A DNA stretch of 64,000 nucleotides from Pedobacter aquatilis (GTDB lineage Bacteria > Bacteroidota > Bacteroidia > Sphingobacteriales > Sphingobacteriaceae): positions 91,928 to 155,927 of the forward strand of contig NZ_JAUFPW010000015.1 of NCBI RefSeq assembly GCF_030409415.1, in the 5' to 3' direction. The notes below the pieces were generated by a model. It ran no database searches and was not told the DNA's origin. It was given only the letters and a program-made list of their open reading frames with translations. Positions 28,541 to 37,418 of the stretch are shown here, one piece after another; the stretch's first letter is position 1; every line of letters starts with the position of its first letter. Position numbers and translations under genes: made by a program.

Positions 28541-29371
28541 ATGAAAACAAAATATTTTTTATTAATGGCAGCGGTAACTTTGGGGTTATCATCATGCCAA
28601 AAAGAATTTGACCCATCAAGTTATGCTCCGGCATTAAATATTGGTGGCTTTACAGCCTCAAAACAAATCGGTGCAGCAAATCTAGTAGCTCATTGGGCAT
28701 TCGATGGTAGCTTAATTGATAGTGTTTCTAACACAGCAGGTACTAACGCAGGAACAAGTTTTGGTACTGGTGTAAAAGGTAAATCTTTACAAGGTGCAAC
28801 GGACAGCTATTTTTTAAGTGTCCCTTCTACTAAGGTTACTGGCTTAAAAAGTTTTACAATTACGGAGTGGGTTAATACACCTGCTCCATCAAATGGTATT
28901 ATTGGACTTTTTAGCTTATCTAATAAATCTCAATTTTGGGGGAATTTAGAAGTGTTTATCGAAAATGGTAGTACTAATGATAATGCAACCTTAAAATTTG
29001 TATTTACAAATAATGGTAGTGGCGATAAAACCTTTACCGTAAGTAATGTTGTAAATTTCTTCGGTAAGTGGAATGCATTAGCTTTCTCTTATGATGAGAC
29101 CAATTCAACGATTAAGGTTTTTGTTAATGGCTCAAGAGTAAGTGTTGGTAAAGTAGATGGATTAGCAGGTCAATTAAATTTTGTTAATTCAGGTAATATG
29201 GTTTTTGGTACAACTCAATTTATGACTACGCCAAGCCAAACAACCAGCCACGGTAAAGAACCTTGGGCGAGTTATTTAACTGGTCAGTTAGACGAGGTTA
29301 AAATCTTTAACAAAGTATTAACCGAGGAAGAAGTTGGATACCTTGCTAAATTAGAAGGTAGAGGTAAATAA
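28541..29371 (+). CDS. LamG/concanavalin-like surface lipoprotein (second copy)
   Basis: 276 aa from the ATG at 28541. An upstream in-frame TTG (28523) touching the susD stop is less likely, because the signal peptide MKTKYFLLMAAVTLGLSSC begins exactly at the ATG. The lipobox LSSC is followed by a LamG-like fold (LVAHWAFDGSLIDS, FTITEWVNT, WNALAFSYDE, GQLDEVKIFNKVL). Same operon position and probable role as the 22701 protein: surface glycan binding beside SusCD. Confidence 0.84.
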   Translation: MKTKYFLLMAAVTLGLSSCQKEFDPSSYAPALNIGGFTASKQIGAANLVAHWAFDGSLIDSVSNTAGTNAGTSFGTGVKGKSLQGATDSYFLSVPSTKVTGLKSFTITEWVNTPAPSNGIIGLFSLSNKSQFWGNLEVFIENGSTNDNATLKFVFTNNGSGDKTFTVSNVVNFFGKWNALAFSYDETNSTIKVFVNGSRVSVGKVDGLAGQLNFVNSGNMVFGTTQFMTTPSQTTSHGKEPWASYLTGQLDEVKIFNKVLTEEEVGYLAKLEGRGK

Positions 29372-29405
29372 TCCTTTTATTTCAAATATTAAGGCAATAA
29401 CAATA

Positions 29406-29433
29406 AAGGGTTGCCAAATTGGCAACCCTTTTT
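29406..29433 (+). terminator. Terminator of the second SusCD-LamG operon
   Basis: An 11-bp stem around 29406-29430 with a tiny loop is followed by TTTTT. It ends about a dozen bases before the next ATG, so the enzymes downstream depend on readthrough or on a promoter overlapping the hairpin. Confidence 0.87.
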
Positions 29434-29444
29434 AATTCCATGTA

Positions 29445-31109
29445 ATGATAAAAGTATACCCAATAGTTCTAATTATCTCTCTTTTCTTATTTGCATGCAA
29501 AAAAGGCAGCACACCTGCTCCTATCGAACCTGTAATACCGCCTACATCTTTTTCTTTTTCAGATTTAAAAGTAAATGGAACTTATTCGGGTTTTACTTAT
29601 TATGGTTTGAATAACATACCTGTTGTAAAAATCACTTTTTCATCTCCTATAAATCTTACTTCCGTAACTGGAAATGTTACACTTATTGATGCCACTGGCA
29701 ATTCGGTTGCATACAATCCAACATTAGAGAATAACGATAATACGCTTGTAATTACGCCATCGGCCTTACAACCTATTACAAAATATATTTTAACTGCAAA
29801 TACTGGTTTATTATCTAAAACTGGCAGCAAATTACAAAGCAATATTAGTGTTAACCTAATTACCGCAGTTGACGATACTGACAAATTTCCTCGGGTTAGC
29901 GATGATGAATTACTAACCCTTGTTCAAAAACAAACTTTCAAATATTTCTGGGATTTTGGCCATCCTAACAGTGGTTTGGCAAGGGAGAGAAATACAGCTG
30001 GCAACACCGTTACTTCAGGTGGTTCGGGCTTTGGCATTATGGCTTTAGTTACTGGCGTAAATAGAAATTTTATCAGCAGAGCTGAGGGATTAGCACGTAT
30101 GCAAAAAATTGTAGCATTTCTTAAAACAGCAGAACGTTTCCATGGTGCTTATCCTCATTGGCTTGATGGAAATACTGGTAAGGTAATTCCATTTAGTACA
30201 AAAGATAATGGAGGCGATTTGGTTGAAACTTCATTTTTAATGGCTGGTTTAATTACAGCACGTCAATATTTTAACGGTGCTGATGCAGTTGAAACAACTT
30301 TAAGAACAGATATTAATGCAATTTATAATGGCGTGGAGTGGAGTTGGTATCGCAAAGATGATGGTAGCACACTTTATTGGCATTGGAGCCCGAATTATAA
30401 CTGGGAAATGAACTTACCCATCAGAGGTTGGAATGAATCTCTTATCACTTATGTAATGGCTGCTTCATCTGCAACTTATAATGTACCAAAAGCTGTTTAT
30501 GATAACGGATGGGCACAAAACGGTGCAATGAAAAATGGCAATACTTATTACGGTGTACAACTTCCATTAGGGCCTCCAAGTGGCGGACCGATGTTCTTTT
30601 CGCACTATTCGTTTTTAGGCATCAACCCTAAGGGTTTAACAGATTCTTATGCGAATTACGAAACACAAACTAAGGCACATGCTCAAATTAATTATAATTA
30701 TTGCAGGACAAATCCATTAGGTTATTATGGTTATAGTGAAAATTGCTGGGGGCTCACTGCAAGTGATATTAGTGGCGGCTACACTGCTAGTTCGCCAACA
30801 AATGATGTCGGCGTAATTGCACCAACTGCAGCACTTTCATCATTTCCTTACACACCAACAGAGTCTATGGCTGCCTTAAAATATTTCTACTATAAGCTTG
30901 GAAATAAAACCTGGGGCGATTATGGTTTTTATGATGCATTTTCCCTTAAAGACCAATGGTTTGCATCGTCAACATTAGCGATAGACCAAGGACCAATTAT
31001 TGTAATGATTGAGAACTACCGTACAAATTTAATATGGAATCTTTTTATGAGTGCGCCGGAAGTTAAATCCGGCATGCGAAGTTTAGGTTTCTCAAGTCCA
31101 AATTTATAA
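29445..31109 (+). CDS. GH144-type glycoamylase-domain lipoprotein with N-terminal Ig-like domain
   Basis: 554 aa. The lipobox LFLFACKK (Cys about residue 18) suggests a surface or periplasmic lipoprotein. A Big_5-like Ig domain (about 40-140) is followed by the glycoamylase domain (PF10091 type, about 150-545) with LVQKQTFKYFWDFGHPNSGLARER, DNGGDLVETSFLMAGL and YWHWSPNYNWEMN. Characterised Bacteroidota members of this group are GH144 beta-1,2-glucanases, so an endo-acting enzyme on beta-1,2-glucan is the best guess. The next gene encodes a second member. Confidence 0.82.
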   Translation: MIKVYPIVLIISLFLFACKKGSTPAPIEPVIPPTSFSFSDLKVNGTYSGFTYYGLNNIPVVKITFSSPINLTSVTGNVTLIDATGNSVAYNPTLENNDNTLVITPSALQPITKYILTANTGLLSKTGSKLQSNISVNLITAVDDTDKFPRVSDDELLTLVQKQTFKYFWDFGHPNSGLARERNTAGNTVTSGGSGFGIMALVTGVNRNFISRAEGLARMQKIVAFLKTAERFHGAYPHWLDGNTGKVIPFSTKDNGGDLVETSFLMAGLITARQYFNGADAVETTLRTDINAIYNGVEWSWYRKDDGSTLYWHWSPNYNWEMNLPIRGWNESLITYVMAASSATYNVPKAVYDNGWAQNGAMKNGNTYYGVQLPLGPPSGGPMFFSHYSFLGINPKGLTDSYANYETQTKAHAQINYNYCRTNPLGYYGYSENCWGLTASDISGGYTASSPTNDVGVIAPTAALSSFPYTPTESMAALKYFYYKLGNKTWGDYGFYDAFSLKDQWFASSTLAIDQGPIIVMIENYRTNLIWNLFMSAPEVKSGMRSLGFSSPNL

Positions 31110-31125
31110 TCATTATCTACCTTAA

Positions 31126-32490
31126 ATGAAATACACTTTAAAAACCTTTCTAATTATTTTAATCGTAGCGAGCAGCCAAATTAACGCAGGCGCTCAATCT
31201 TTCGAAACCATAAAAAGTGCACCTGTTATTAAGAAAAATCTTAGTGATGACCAATTGCTTGATGTTGTGCAAAAACAAACATTCCAATATTTCTGGGACG
31301 GTGCTGAACCAACATCAGGAGCTGGAAGAGAAAGATACCATGCTGACAATATTTATCCTGAAAACGATAAAAGTACTGTAGCAACTGGGGCAACAGGCTT
31401 TGGTTTGATGGCTATTTTAAGTGGAATAGATAGAGGTTACGTTACTAAAAAAGAAGGCTTAGCCAGATTAAATAAAATTTTAAGTTTTCTTGAAAAGGCA
31501 GACCGCTTTCACGGTGCGTGGCCACATTGGATCTATGGCGAAACTGGGAAAGTTCGTCCGTTTGGACGAAAAGATAATGGCGGCGATTTGGTTGAAACTT
31601 CGTTTGTTGCACAAGCATTAATCTGCATAAATCAATATTATAAAAATGGTTCAGTTGCTGAAAAAGCATTAGCCAAAAAGGCTGATGTACTTTGGCGTGG
31701 CATCGATTTTAATTGGTATAGAAACGGCAACCAAAATGTGCTTTATTGGCATTGGTCGCCAGAATATAAATGGGAAATGAATTTCCCTGTTAAAGGTTAC
31801 AATGAATGTTTAATCATGTACATTTTAGCCGCATCCTCTCCTACTCATACTGTACCTGCTTCTGTTTACCATGAAGGCTGGGCTCGCCAAGGTGCAATTA
31901 AAACTAAGTTTGAGTTATATGGCCATCCATTCACACTTGATTATCAAGGGCCGAAAAATTCTGTGGGTCCTTTATTTTGGGCACATTACTCATATTTAGG
32001 TTTAAACCCGAAAGGCTTAAAAGACCGTTATGCAGATTATTGGAAAAATAACGTAAATCACACTTTAGCCATTCACGACTATTGCGTAAAAAATCCAAAG
32101 GGATTTAAAGGTTACGGAACAAACAATTGGGGTTTAACAGCGAGTTACTCCGTTAAGGGTTATGCAGCACATAATCCACAAGAAGATTTTGGCGTAATTT
32201 CTCCAACAGCAGCAATTTCATCTATTCCATACACACCAAATGAGTCAATTAAAGTTATCAGACATCTTTACGAAAATTTAGGCGACAAGGTTTGGGGCAA
32301 ATACGGTTTTTATGATGCTTTTTCAGAAACAGATAACTGGTATCCAAAAAGATATTTAGGTATAGACCAAGGCCCTATGGTTGTGATGATAGAAAATTAC
32401 CGCTCAGGTTTATTATGGAAATTATTTATGAGTAGTCCGGATGTTAAAAAGGGTTTATTAAAATTAGATTTTACAAGCCCTGAACTATAG
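31126..32490 (+). CDS. GH144-type glycoamylase-domain enzyme, secreted
   Basis: 454 aa. A cleavable signal peptide (ending about INAGAQ, residue 24) is followed directly by the glycoamylase domain: VVQKQTFQYFWDGAEPTSGAGRER, DNGGDLVETSFVAQAL, YWHWSPEYKWEMNFP and GIDQGPMVVMIENYRSGLLW. It lacks the Ig domain and lipobox of the neighbour at 29445, which suggests a soluble periplasmic enzyme that trims imported fragments (inference). It starts 16 bp after the previous gene. The family assignment is secure; whether it is endo- or exo-acting is not visible. Confidence 0.83.
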   Translation: MKYTLKTFLIILIVASSQINAGAQSFETIKSAPVIKKNLSDDQLLDVVQKQTFQYFWDGAEPTSGAGRERYHADNIYPENDKSTVATGATGFGLMAILSGIDRGYVTKKEGLARLNKILSFLEKADRFHGAWPHWIYGETGKVRPFGRKDNGGDLVETSFVAQALICINQYYKNGSVAEKALAKKADVLWRGIDFNWYRNGNQNVLYWHWSPEYKWEMNFPVKGYNECLIMYILAASSPTHTVPASVYHEGWARQGAIKTKFELYGHPFTLDYQGPKNSVGPLFWAHYSYLGLNPKGLKDRYADYWKNNVNHTLAIHDYCVKNPKGFKGYGTNNWGLTASYSVKGYAAHNPQEDFGVISPTAAISSIPYTPNESIKVIRHLYENLGDKVWGKYGFYDAFSETDNWYPKRYLGIDQGPMVVMIENYRSGLLWKLFMSSPDVKKGLLKLDFTSPEL

Positions 32491-32518
32491 TAATTAATGT
32501 TGCTGAAAAAATAAGTTT

Positions 32519-32996
32519 GCCACAGATTAACAGATTTAAAATTGTCATTATCCTTTATCGGTTAAAGCTAAATCAATAATGTACAAGACCAAAATTTATA
32601 ATCAAGATGATTATCCACTCCAAGATGAAACCTATAATATTATTGGAATTGCTATGGAAGTACATCGAATTTTAGGTAAAGGCTTATTAGAGATAGTTTA
32701 TAAAGATGCAATTGAATATGAATTGATCACTAGAGATATACCATACAAAAGAGAACAGGAATATCTTATTAATTATAAAGGAACAATTTTACCTCATAAA
32801 TTTTATGCTGACTTTCTTATTTATGATGAGATTATTGTAGAAATAAAATCGAAGGCTGGAATAATTGATGAACATTACGCTCAGCTTATTAATTATTTAG
32901 GCATTGCCAAATTAGAGGTTGGCCTTATAATAAATTTTAATGAAAAATCTTTGCAATATAAAAGAGTTATAAATTAATAATCTGTTAATCTGTGGC
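32519..32996. repeat. Perfect 18-bp inverted repeats enclosing the GxxExxY gene
   Basis: GCCACAGATTAACAGATT at 32519-32536 is repeated in inverted orientation at 32979-32996. The pair encloses only the GxxExxY gene, and the right copy starts two bases after its stop. A close variant forms part of the carA hairpin at 5417-5463. The arrangement resembles a small mobile or repeat-associated unit. Confidence 0.85.
32579..32977 (+). CDS. GxxExxY protein (PD-(D/E)XK nuclease-like)
   Basis: 132 aa. The name-giving motif is seen as GLLEIVY (about residues 35-41). It is followed by ADFLIYDEIIVEIKSKAG, whose D-x(n)-E-x-K pattern fits a PD-(D/E)XK nuclease core. No signal peptide, so cytoplasmic. Members are widespread in Bacteroidota with no established function. 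The gene interrupts a run of carbohydrate-active enzyme genes and is bracketed by 18-bp inverted repeats, so it probably arrived there as a unit rather than serving the glycan pathway. Confidence 0.85.
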   Translation: MYKTKIYNQDDYPLQDETYNIIGIAMEVHRILGKGLLEIVYKDAIEYELITRDIPYKREQEYLINYKGTILPHKFYADFLIYDEIIVEIKSKAGIIDEHYAQLINYLGIAKLEVGLIINFNEKSLQYKRVIN

Positions 32997-33003
32997 TAAA
33001 AAT

Positions 33004-34749
33004 ATGAAAAAAACTATACTATTATTTACACTCCTTCTTTCCGTTTACGCGGCACTTGCACAAAAGCAAAAAACGTACTGTAATCCGATTAATGTTGATT
33101 ATGGTTATACACCATTTGAATCTTTTACAGAATGGGGAAGACATCGTGCTACTGCAGATCCGGTTATCGTAAATTACAAGGGGGAATATTTATTATTCAG
33201 CACAAATCAATGGGGCTATTGGCACAGTTCGGATATGTTGAATTGGAAGTTTATAGAACGCAAATTTCTTCGCCCATGGAATAAAACAAAAGATGAACTT
33301 TGTGCGCCAGGCGTTGGCATTATTGGTGATACAGTAGTGGTTTTCGGGAGTACATACACTAAAAATTTCACTTTGTGGGGCAGTACAGATCCTTTAGGTA
33401 ATAAGTGGTTCCCTTTGGTCGATTCATTGGAAATCGGCGGTTGGGACCCAGCTTTTTTTACTGATGATGATGGTAAATTTTACATGTACAATGGAAGCAG
33501 TAACAATTACCCAATGTATGGTGTGGAGTTAGACAGAAAAACTTTTAAACCAATTGGCACACGTACGCCAATGTATTTACTCCAAAGTTGGAGGTATGGA
33601 TGGCAGCGCTTTGGTGAATACATGGATGATACATTTCTCGATCCTTTTGCCGAAGGTGCATGGATGACCAAACATAACGGAAAGTATTACTTTCAATATG
33701 GTGCACCAGGAACCGAATTTAGTGGCTATTCTGACGGTGTAGTAGTTGGCACAAAAGCTTTATTTTATGATAGTCCATTTACGCCGCAGTCTGATCCTTT
33801 AAGTTACAAAGGTGGTGGATTTTCTCGAGGCGCTGGTCATGGGGCAACATTTCAAGATAACAACAAACAATACTGGCACATATCAACAAGCATAATTTGT
33901 GTAAAAAATACCTGGGAAAGAAGAATGGGTATTTGGCCAACAGGTTTTGATAAGGATGATGTAATGTGGACAAATACAGCCTTTGGCGATTATCCACTTT
34001 ATTTACCATCTGAAAGAAAAGAAGGTGGGCCAGCCGGACCGGGATGGATGTTAATTAACTATAAAAAACCGGTTACCGTTTCATCAACATTAGGAAGTTT
34101 TAATGCCAATAACGCTGTAGATGAAAGCATAAAAACCTATTGGAGCGCCAAAACATCGAATAACGGTGAATGGATTCAAACCGATTTAGGAAGTTTAGCC
34201 ACGGTAAATGCCATTCAAATTAATTATGCAGATCAGGATGCTGAATTTATTGGAAAGCAAACTGGGATCTTCCATCAATATAAAATCTTATCATCCACGG
34301 ATGGAAAAAACTGGACAATTCTTATAGATAAAAGCCAGAATAAAACAGATGTTCCGCATGACTACATCGAGCTAGAAAAACCAATAAAAACCCGTTTTCT
34401 CAAAATGGTAAATATCCACATGCCAACCGGGAAATTTGCGATTAGTGGTTTACGCGTATTTGGCAACGGAAACGGTCAAAAACCTGATGCAGTTAAGAAT
34501 TTAATTGTGTTGAGAACCGAAAAAGATAAGCGTAGCGCATACATCAAATGGCAACCTGTTGATAATGCTTTTGCCTACAATTTATATTACGGCACAGCAC
34601 CAGATAAGCTTTACAATTGCATCATGATACATGATTTTAACGAACATTGGTTTAAAGCAATGGATAGCCAAAAAGCCTATTATTTTTCAATAGAGGCTAT
34701 TAATGAAAATGGTGTATCATCAAAAACTGAGGTTAAAAAAGTTGATTAG
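33004..34749 (+). CDS. GH43-like glycosidase with discoidin (F5/8C) and FN3-like domains
   Basis: 581 aa from ATG 33004; the GTG at 32992 lies inside the inverted repeat and is disfavoured. Signal peptide ends LAQ. The five-bladed propeller domain (about 25-340) shows TADPVIVNYKGEYLLFS, GGWDPAFFTDDDGKFYMY and EGAWMTKHNGKYYFQYG, in the places of the GH43 catalytic base Asp, pKa-modulating Asp and acid Glu. A discoidin-type sugar-binding domain (about 350-480) and an FN3-like tail follow. The reaction is not predictable; a side-chain-removing enzyme or a binding protein are possible. Confidence 0.75.
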   Translation: MKKTILLFTLLLSVYAALAQKQKTYCNPINVDYGYTPFESFTEWGRHRATADPVIVNYKGEYLLFSTNQWGYWHSSDMLNWKFIERKFLRPWNKTKDELCAPGVGIIGDTVVVFGSTYTKNFTLWGSTDPLGNKWFPLVDSLEIGGWDPAFFTDDDGKFYMYNGSSNNYPMYGVELDRKTFKPIGTRTPMYLLQSWRYGWQRFGEYMDDTFLDPFAEGAWMTKHNGKYYFQYGAPGTEFSGYSDGVVVGTKALFYDSPFTPQSDPLSYKGGGFSRGAGHGATFQDNNKQYWHISTSIICVKNTWERRMGIWPTGFDKDDVMWTNTAFGDYPLYLPSERKEGGPAGPGWMLINYKKPVTVSSTLGSFNANNAVDESIKTYWSAKTSNNGEWIQTDLGSLATVNAIQINYADQDAEFIGKQTGIFHQYKILSSTDGKNWTILIDKSQNKTDVPHDYIELEKPIKTRFLKMVNIHMPTGKFAISGLRVFGNGNGQKPDAVKNLIVLRTEKDKRSAYIKWQPVDNAFAYNLYYGTAPDKLYNCIMIHDFNEHWFKAMDSQKAYYFSIEAINENGVSSKTEVKKVD

Positions 34750-35052
34750 TAAAACGTGAATTATGAGTATTAAATTTAAAAACATGCATGAACGATTGGC
34801 TAAGCCTGAGCACAAAATCCACGTTCCACTCATCACCGGCCTAACAAATTTTTCTGAAGTCAAAGCCAACTTACTGACCTTAATAGAAAAATTTTCAGCC
34901 GGACATTTTTGTTTCTTTTGATGTTTCAAAAGAAAGAAGCCCGTCTGGCCAAGACAAAAAATACTCTCAATTAACACGAAACATAGATTTAGAACAAGAT
35001 ATGTTTTTTTAAACCCATAACTCACATTAGTAAAAGAATAACACACAATATA
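34750..35052. other. 303-bp intergenic region with inverted repeat, no credible gene
   Basis: Reading frames here are short and lack family resemblance. A 9-bp inverted repeat, tttcttttg (34912-34920) with caaaagaaa (34927-34935), is the only clear structure. A 45-codon plus-strand frame from 34786 that ends in FCFF was noted but has no support. The GH3 gene begins at 35053. Confidence 0.5.
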
Positions 35053-37350
35053 ATGAGAAAAGCGAACATCCTATTTAGTTTAATTTTTGTGATGGCGATA
35101 AACAGTTTCGCCCAAACAAAAAAGCCCATATCTGCTGAGGAGGCAAAAATGAATGCCTTTATCAATAATTTAATGGCTAAAATGACGGTTGATGAAAAAA
35201 TCGGACAGTTAAATTTACCAAGTTCGGGAGATATTACAACCGGACAAGCCAATAGTAGCGACATCGGTAAAAAAATCAGAAGTGGGCAAGTTGGTGGTTT
35301 ATTTAACATTAAAGGGGTAGATAAAATTTCAGCCGTTCAAAAAGTTGCCGTAGAAGAAAGCAGGCTGAAAATTCCTTTGCTTTTCGGAATGGATGTTATC
35401 CACGGTTATAATACTGTTTTCCCTATCCCTTTGGGTATGAGTGCAACCTGGGATATGTACGCAGTAGAAAAATCTGCAAGAATTGCAGCTATAGAAGCAA
35501 GTGCCAGCGGTATTAACTGGACCTTCTCTCCTATGGTTGATATTTCCCGCGACCCACGTTGGGGCCGTATTTCAGAAGGTAACGGAGAAGATGCTTATTT
35601 AGGTTCGGCGATTGCAAAAGCAATGGTTAAAGGTTACCAAGGTGATTTAAAGTCGAACAATCAGATTTTAGCCTGTGTAAAACACTATGCGCTTTATGGT
35701 GCTGCGGAAGCTGGTAGAGATTACAATACCACCGATATGAGTAAAGTACGAATGTATAATGAATACTTGCCTCCATACAAAGCAGCTGTAGATGCTGGTG
35801 CGGCTAGTATTATGGCATCTTTTAACGAAGTTGATGGAATACCTGCAACAGGAAGCAAATGGTTAATGACAGAGGTTTTGCGCAACCAATGGGGCTTTAA
35901 AGGTTTTGTAGTTACAGATTATACAGGTATTCCAGAAATGATTGCGCATGGTATGGGCGATTTACAAACTGTTTCTGCATTGGCATTAAACGCCGGCGTA
36001 GATATGGATATGGTTGGCGAAGGATTTTTAGGAACACTGAAAAAATCCTTAGCAGAGAAAAAAGTAAATATTGAACAAATTAACCGTGCTTGTCGTTTAA
36101 TTCTTCAAGCTAAATACAAGCTAGGCTTATTCGAAAACCCTTATAAATTTTGCGACCAAAAAAGAGCAGAAACTGAAGTTTTCACCCCTCAAAACCGTCA
36201 GGCGGCTAGGGAGATTGCAGCCGAAAGCTTTGTTTTGTTAAAAAATCAAAATAATGTATTGCCTTTGAAAAAATCTGGTACTATCGGTTTGGTTGGTCCT
36301 TTGGTTGACAATACTGCTAATATGTATGGAACATGGAGTGTTGCTGCACTATTCGATAAATCAGTTACAGTTTTACAAGGCATGAAAAATGCTTTGGGCG
36401 AAAATGCAAAAATTTTAACGGCTCGCGGTGCTAATTTCCTTGCAGATTCAGTAGCTGAACATCGTTACGTAAACATTCACAATAAAACTTACATACGCGA
36501 TTCTAGAAGCGAAGAAGACATGATTAAAGAAGCGGTTAACGTTGCAAAAAAATCTGATGTGGTGGTAGCTGTTCTTGGTGAAGGTTCTGAATTTACTGGC
36601 GAAGCGAGTAGCGTAACGGATATTCAAATGCCTGAAACACAAAAAAATCTATTGAAAGAATTAGCGAAAACCGGTAAACCTATTGTTTTGGTTCTGTTTA
36701 CTGGTCGTCCGTTAGCTTTGAAATGGGAAAACGAAAATATCCCTGCAATTTTAAATGTATGGTTTCCGGGTAGCGAAGCTGGAAATGCAATTTCCGATGT
36801 ACTTTTTGGTGATGTTAATCCTTCAGGTAAATTAAGTGCTACTTTCCCTCAAAATGTTGGTCAGGTTCCAATTTTTTATGCTCATAAAAATACCGGTCGC
36901 CCATTGGCAGAAGGTAAATGGTTTGAGAAATTTCGCTCAAATTATTTAGATGTAAGCAATGATCCACTTTTCCCCTTCGGTTACGGCTTAAGTTATACAA
37001 CCTTTACTTACGGCGATATTAAACTTAGCTCGAACACACTTACGAAAGGTAAAAGCTTTACTGCAACCATTCCGGTTACCAATAATGGAAGCGTTGGTGG
37101 AAAAGAAGTTGTGCAGCTTTACACACAAGATTTAATCGGAAGCATTACACGCCCAGTTAAGGAATTAAAAGGTTTTCAAAAGATTTATTTAAAAGCTGGC
37201 GAAACCAAAAATGTTACGTTTAGCATTGCTGAAAACGATTTGAAATTTTACAATTCTGATTTGAAATTTGTGGCCGAACCGGGAGATTTTAAACTCTATA
37301 TCGGCACAAACTCTAAAGATGTTAAAGAAGCTTCTTTCTCATTGAAATAA
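35053..37350 (+). CDS. GH3 beta-glucosidase, periplasmic
   Basis: 765 aa, usual length for BglX-like enzymes. Signal peptide ends FAQ (about residue 21). The N-terminal TIM barrel carries the nucleophile Asp289 in FVVTDYTG and the KHYALYGAAEAGRDYN region. An alpha/beta sandwich (about 390-600) includes VAVLGEGSEFTGEAS, and a C-terminal FN3-like domain follows (FPFGYGLSYTTFTYG onward). It would hydrolyse short beta-glucosides to glucose in the periplasm; with two GH144-type enzymes upstream, sophoro-oligosaccharides are a reasonable substrate (inference). Confidence 0.95.
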   Translation: MRKANILFSLIFVMAINSFAQTKKPISAEEAKMNAFINNLMAKMTVDEKIGQLNLPSSGDITTGQANSSDIGKKIRSGQVGGLFNIKGVDKISAVQKVAVEESRLKIPLLFGMDVIHGYNTVFPIPLGMSATWDMYAVEKSARIAAIEASASGINWTFSPMVDISRDPRWGRISEGNGEDAYLGSAIAKAMVKGYQGDLKSNNQILACVKHYALYGAAEAGRDYNTTDMSKVRMYNEYLPPYKAAVDAGAASIMASFNEVDGIPATGSKWLMTEVLRNQWGFKGFVVTDYTGIPEMIAHGMGDLQTVSALALNAGVDMDMVGEGFLGTLKKSLAEKKVNIEQINRACRLILQAKYKLGLFENPYKFCDQKRAETEVFTPQNRQAAREIAAESFVLLKNQNNVLPLKKSGTIGLVGPLVDNTANMYGTWSVAALFDKSVTVLQGMKNALGENAKILTARGANFLADSVAEHRYVNIHNKTYIRDSRSEEDMIKEAVNVAKKSDVVVAVLGEGSEFTGEASSVTDIQMPETQKNLLKELAKTGKPIVLVLFTGRPLALKWENENIPAILNVWFPGSEAGNAISDVLFGDVNPSGKLSATFPQNVGQVPIFYAHKNTGRPLAEGKWFEKFRSNYLDVSNDPLFPFGYGLSYTTFTYGDIKLSSNTLTKGKSFTATIPVTNNGSVGGKEVVQLYTQDLIGSITRPVKELKGFQKIYLKAGETKNVTFSIAENDLKFYNSDLKFVAEPGDFKLYIGTNSKDVKEASFSLK

Positions 37351-37373
37351 TTTAAAAAAAAATGGTTAGTTAC

Positions 37374-37407
37374 ACCCCGAGCTGTTGCGAAATAGCCGGG
37401 GTTTTTT
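37374..37407 (+). terminator. Terminator after the GH3 gene
   Basis: accccg-a-gct pairs with agc-cggggt around a ten-base loop (37374-37402), giving a 9-bp stem with one bulge, then TTTTTT. The esterase ATG follows about a dozen bases later. Confidence 0.8.
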
Positions 37408-37418
37408 AATTTTGTTTT

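Noticed and set aside
32992..33003. GTG start extending the GH43-like protein by four residues
   Set aside because: It falls inside the inverted repeat; the ATG at 33004 begins a proper signal peptide.
34720..35046. 108-codon minus-strand reading frame
   Set aside because: It has no family resemblance, overlaps the end of the GH43-like gene and the GH3 upstream region, and lies in a repeat-like gap.
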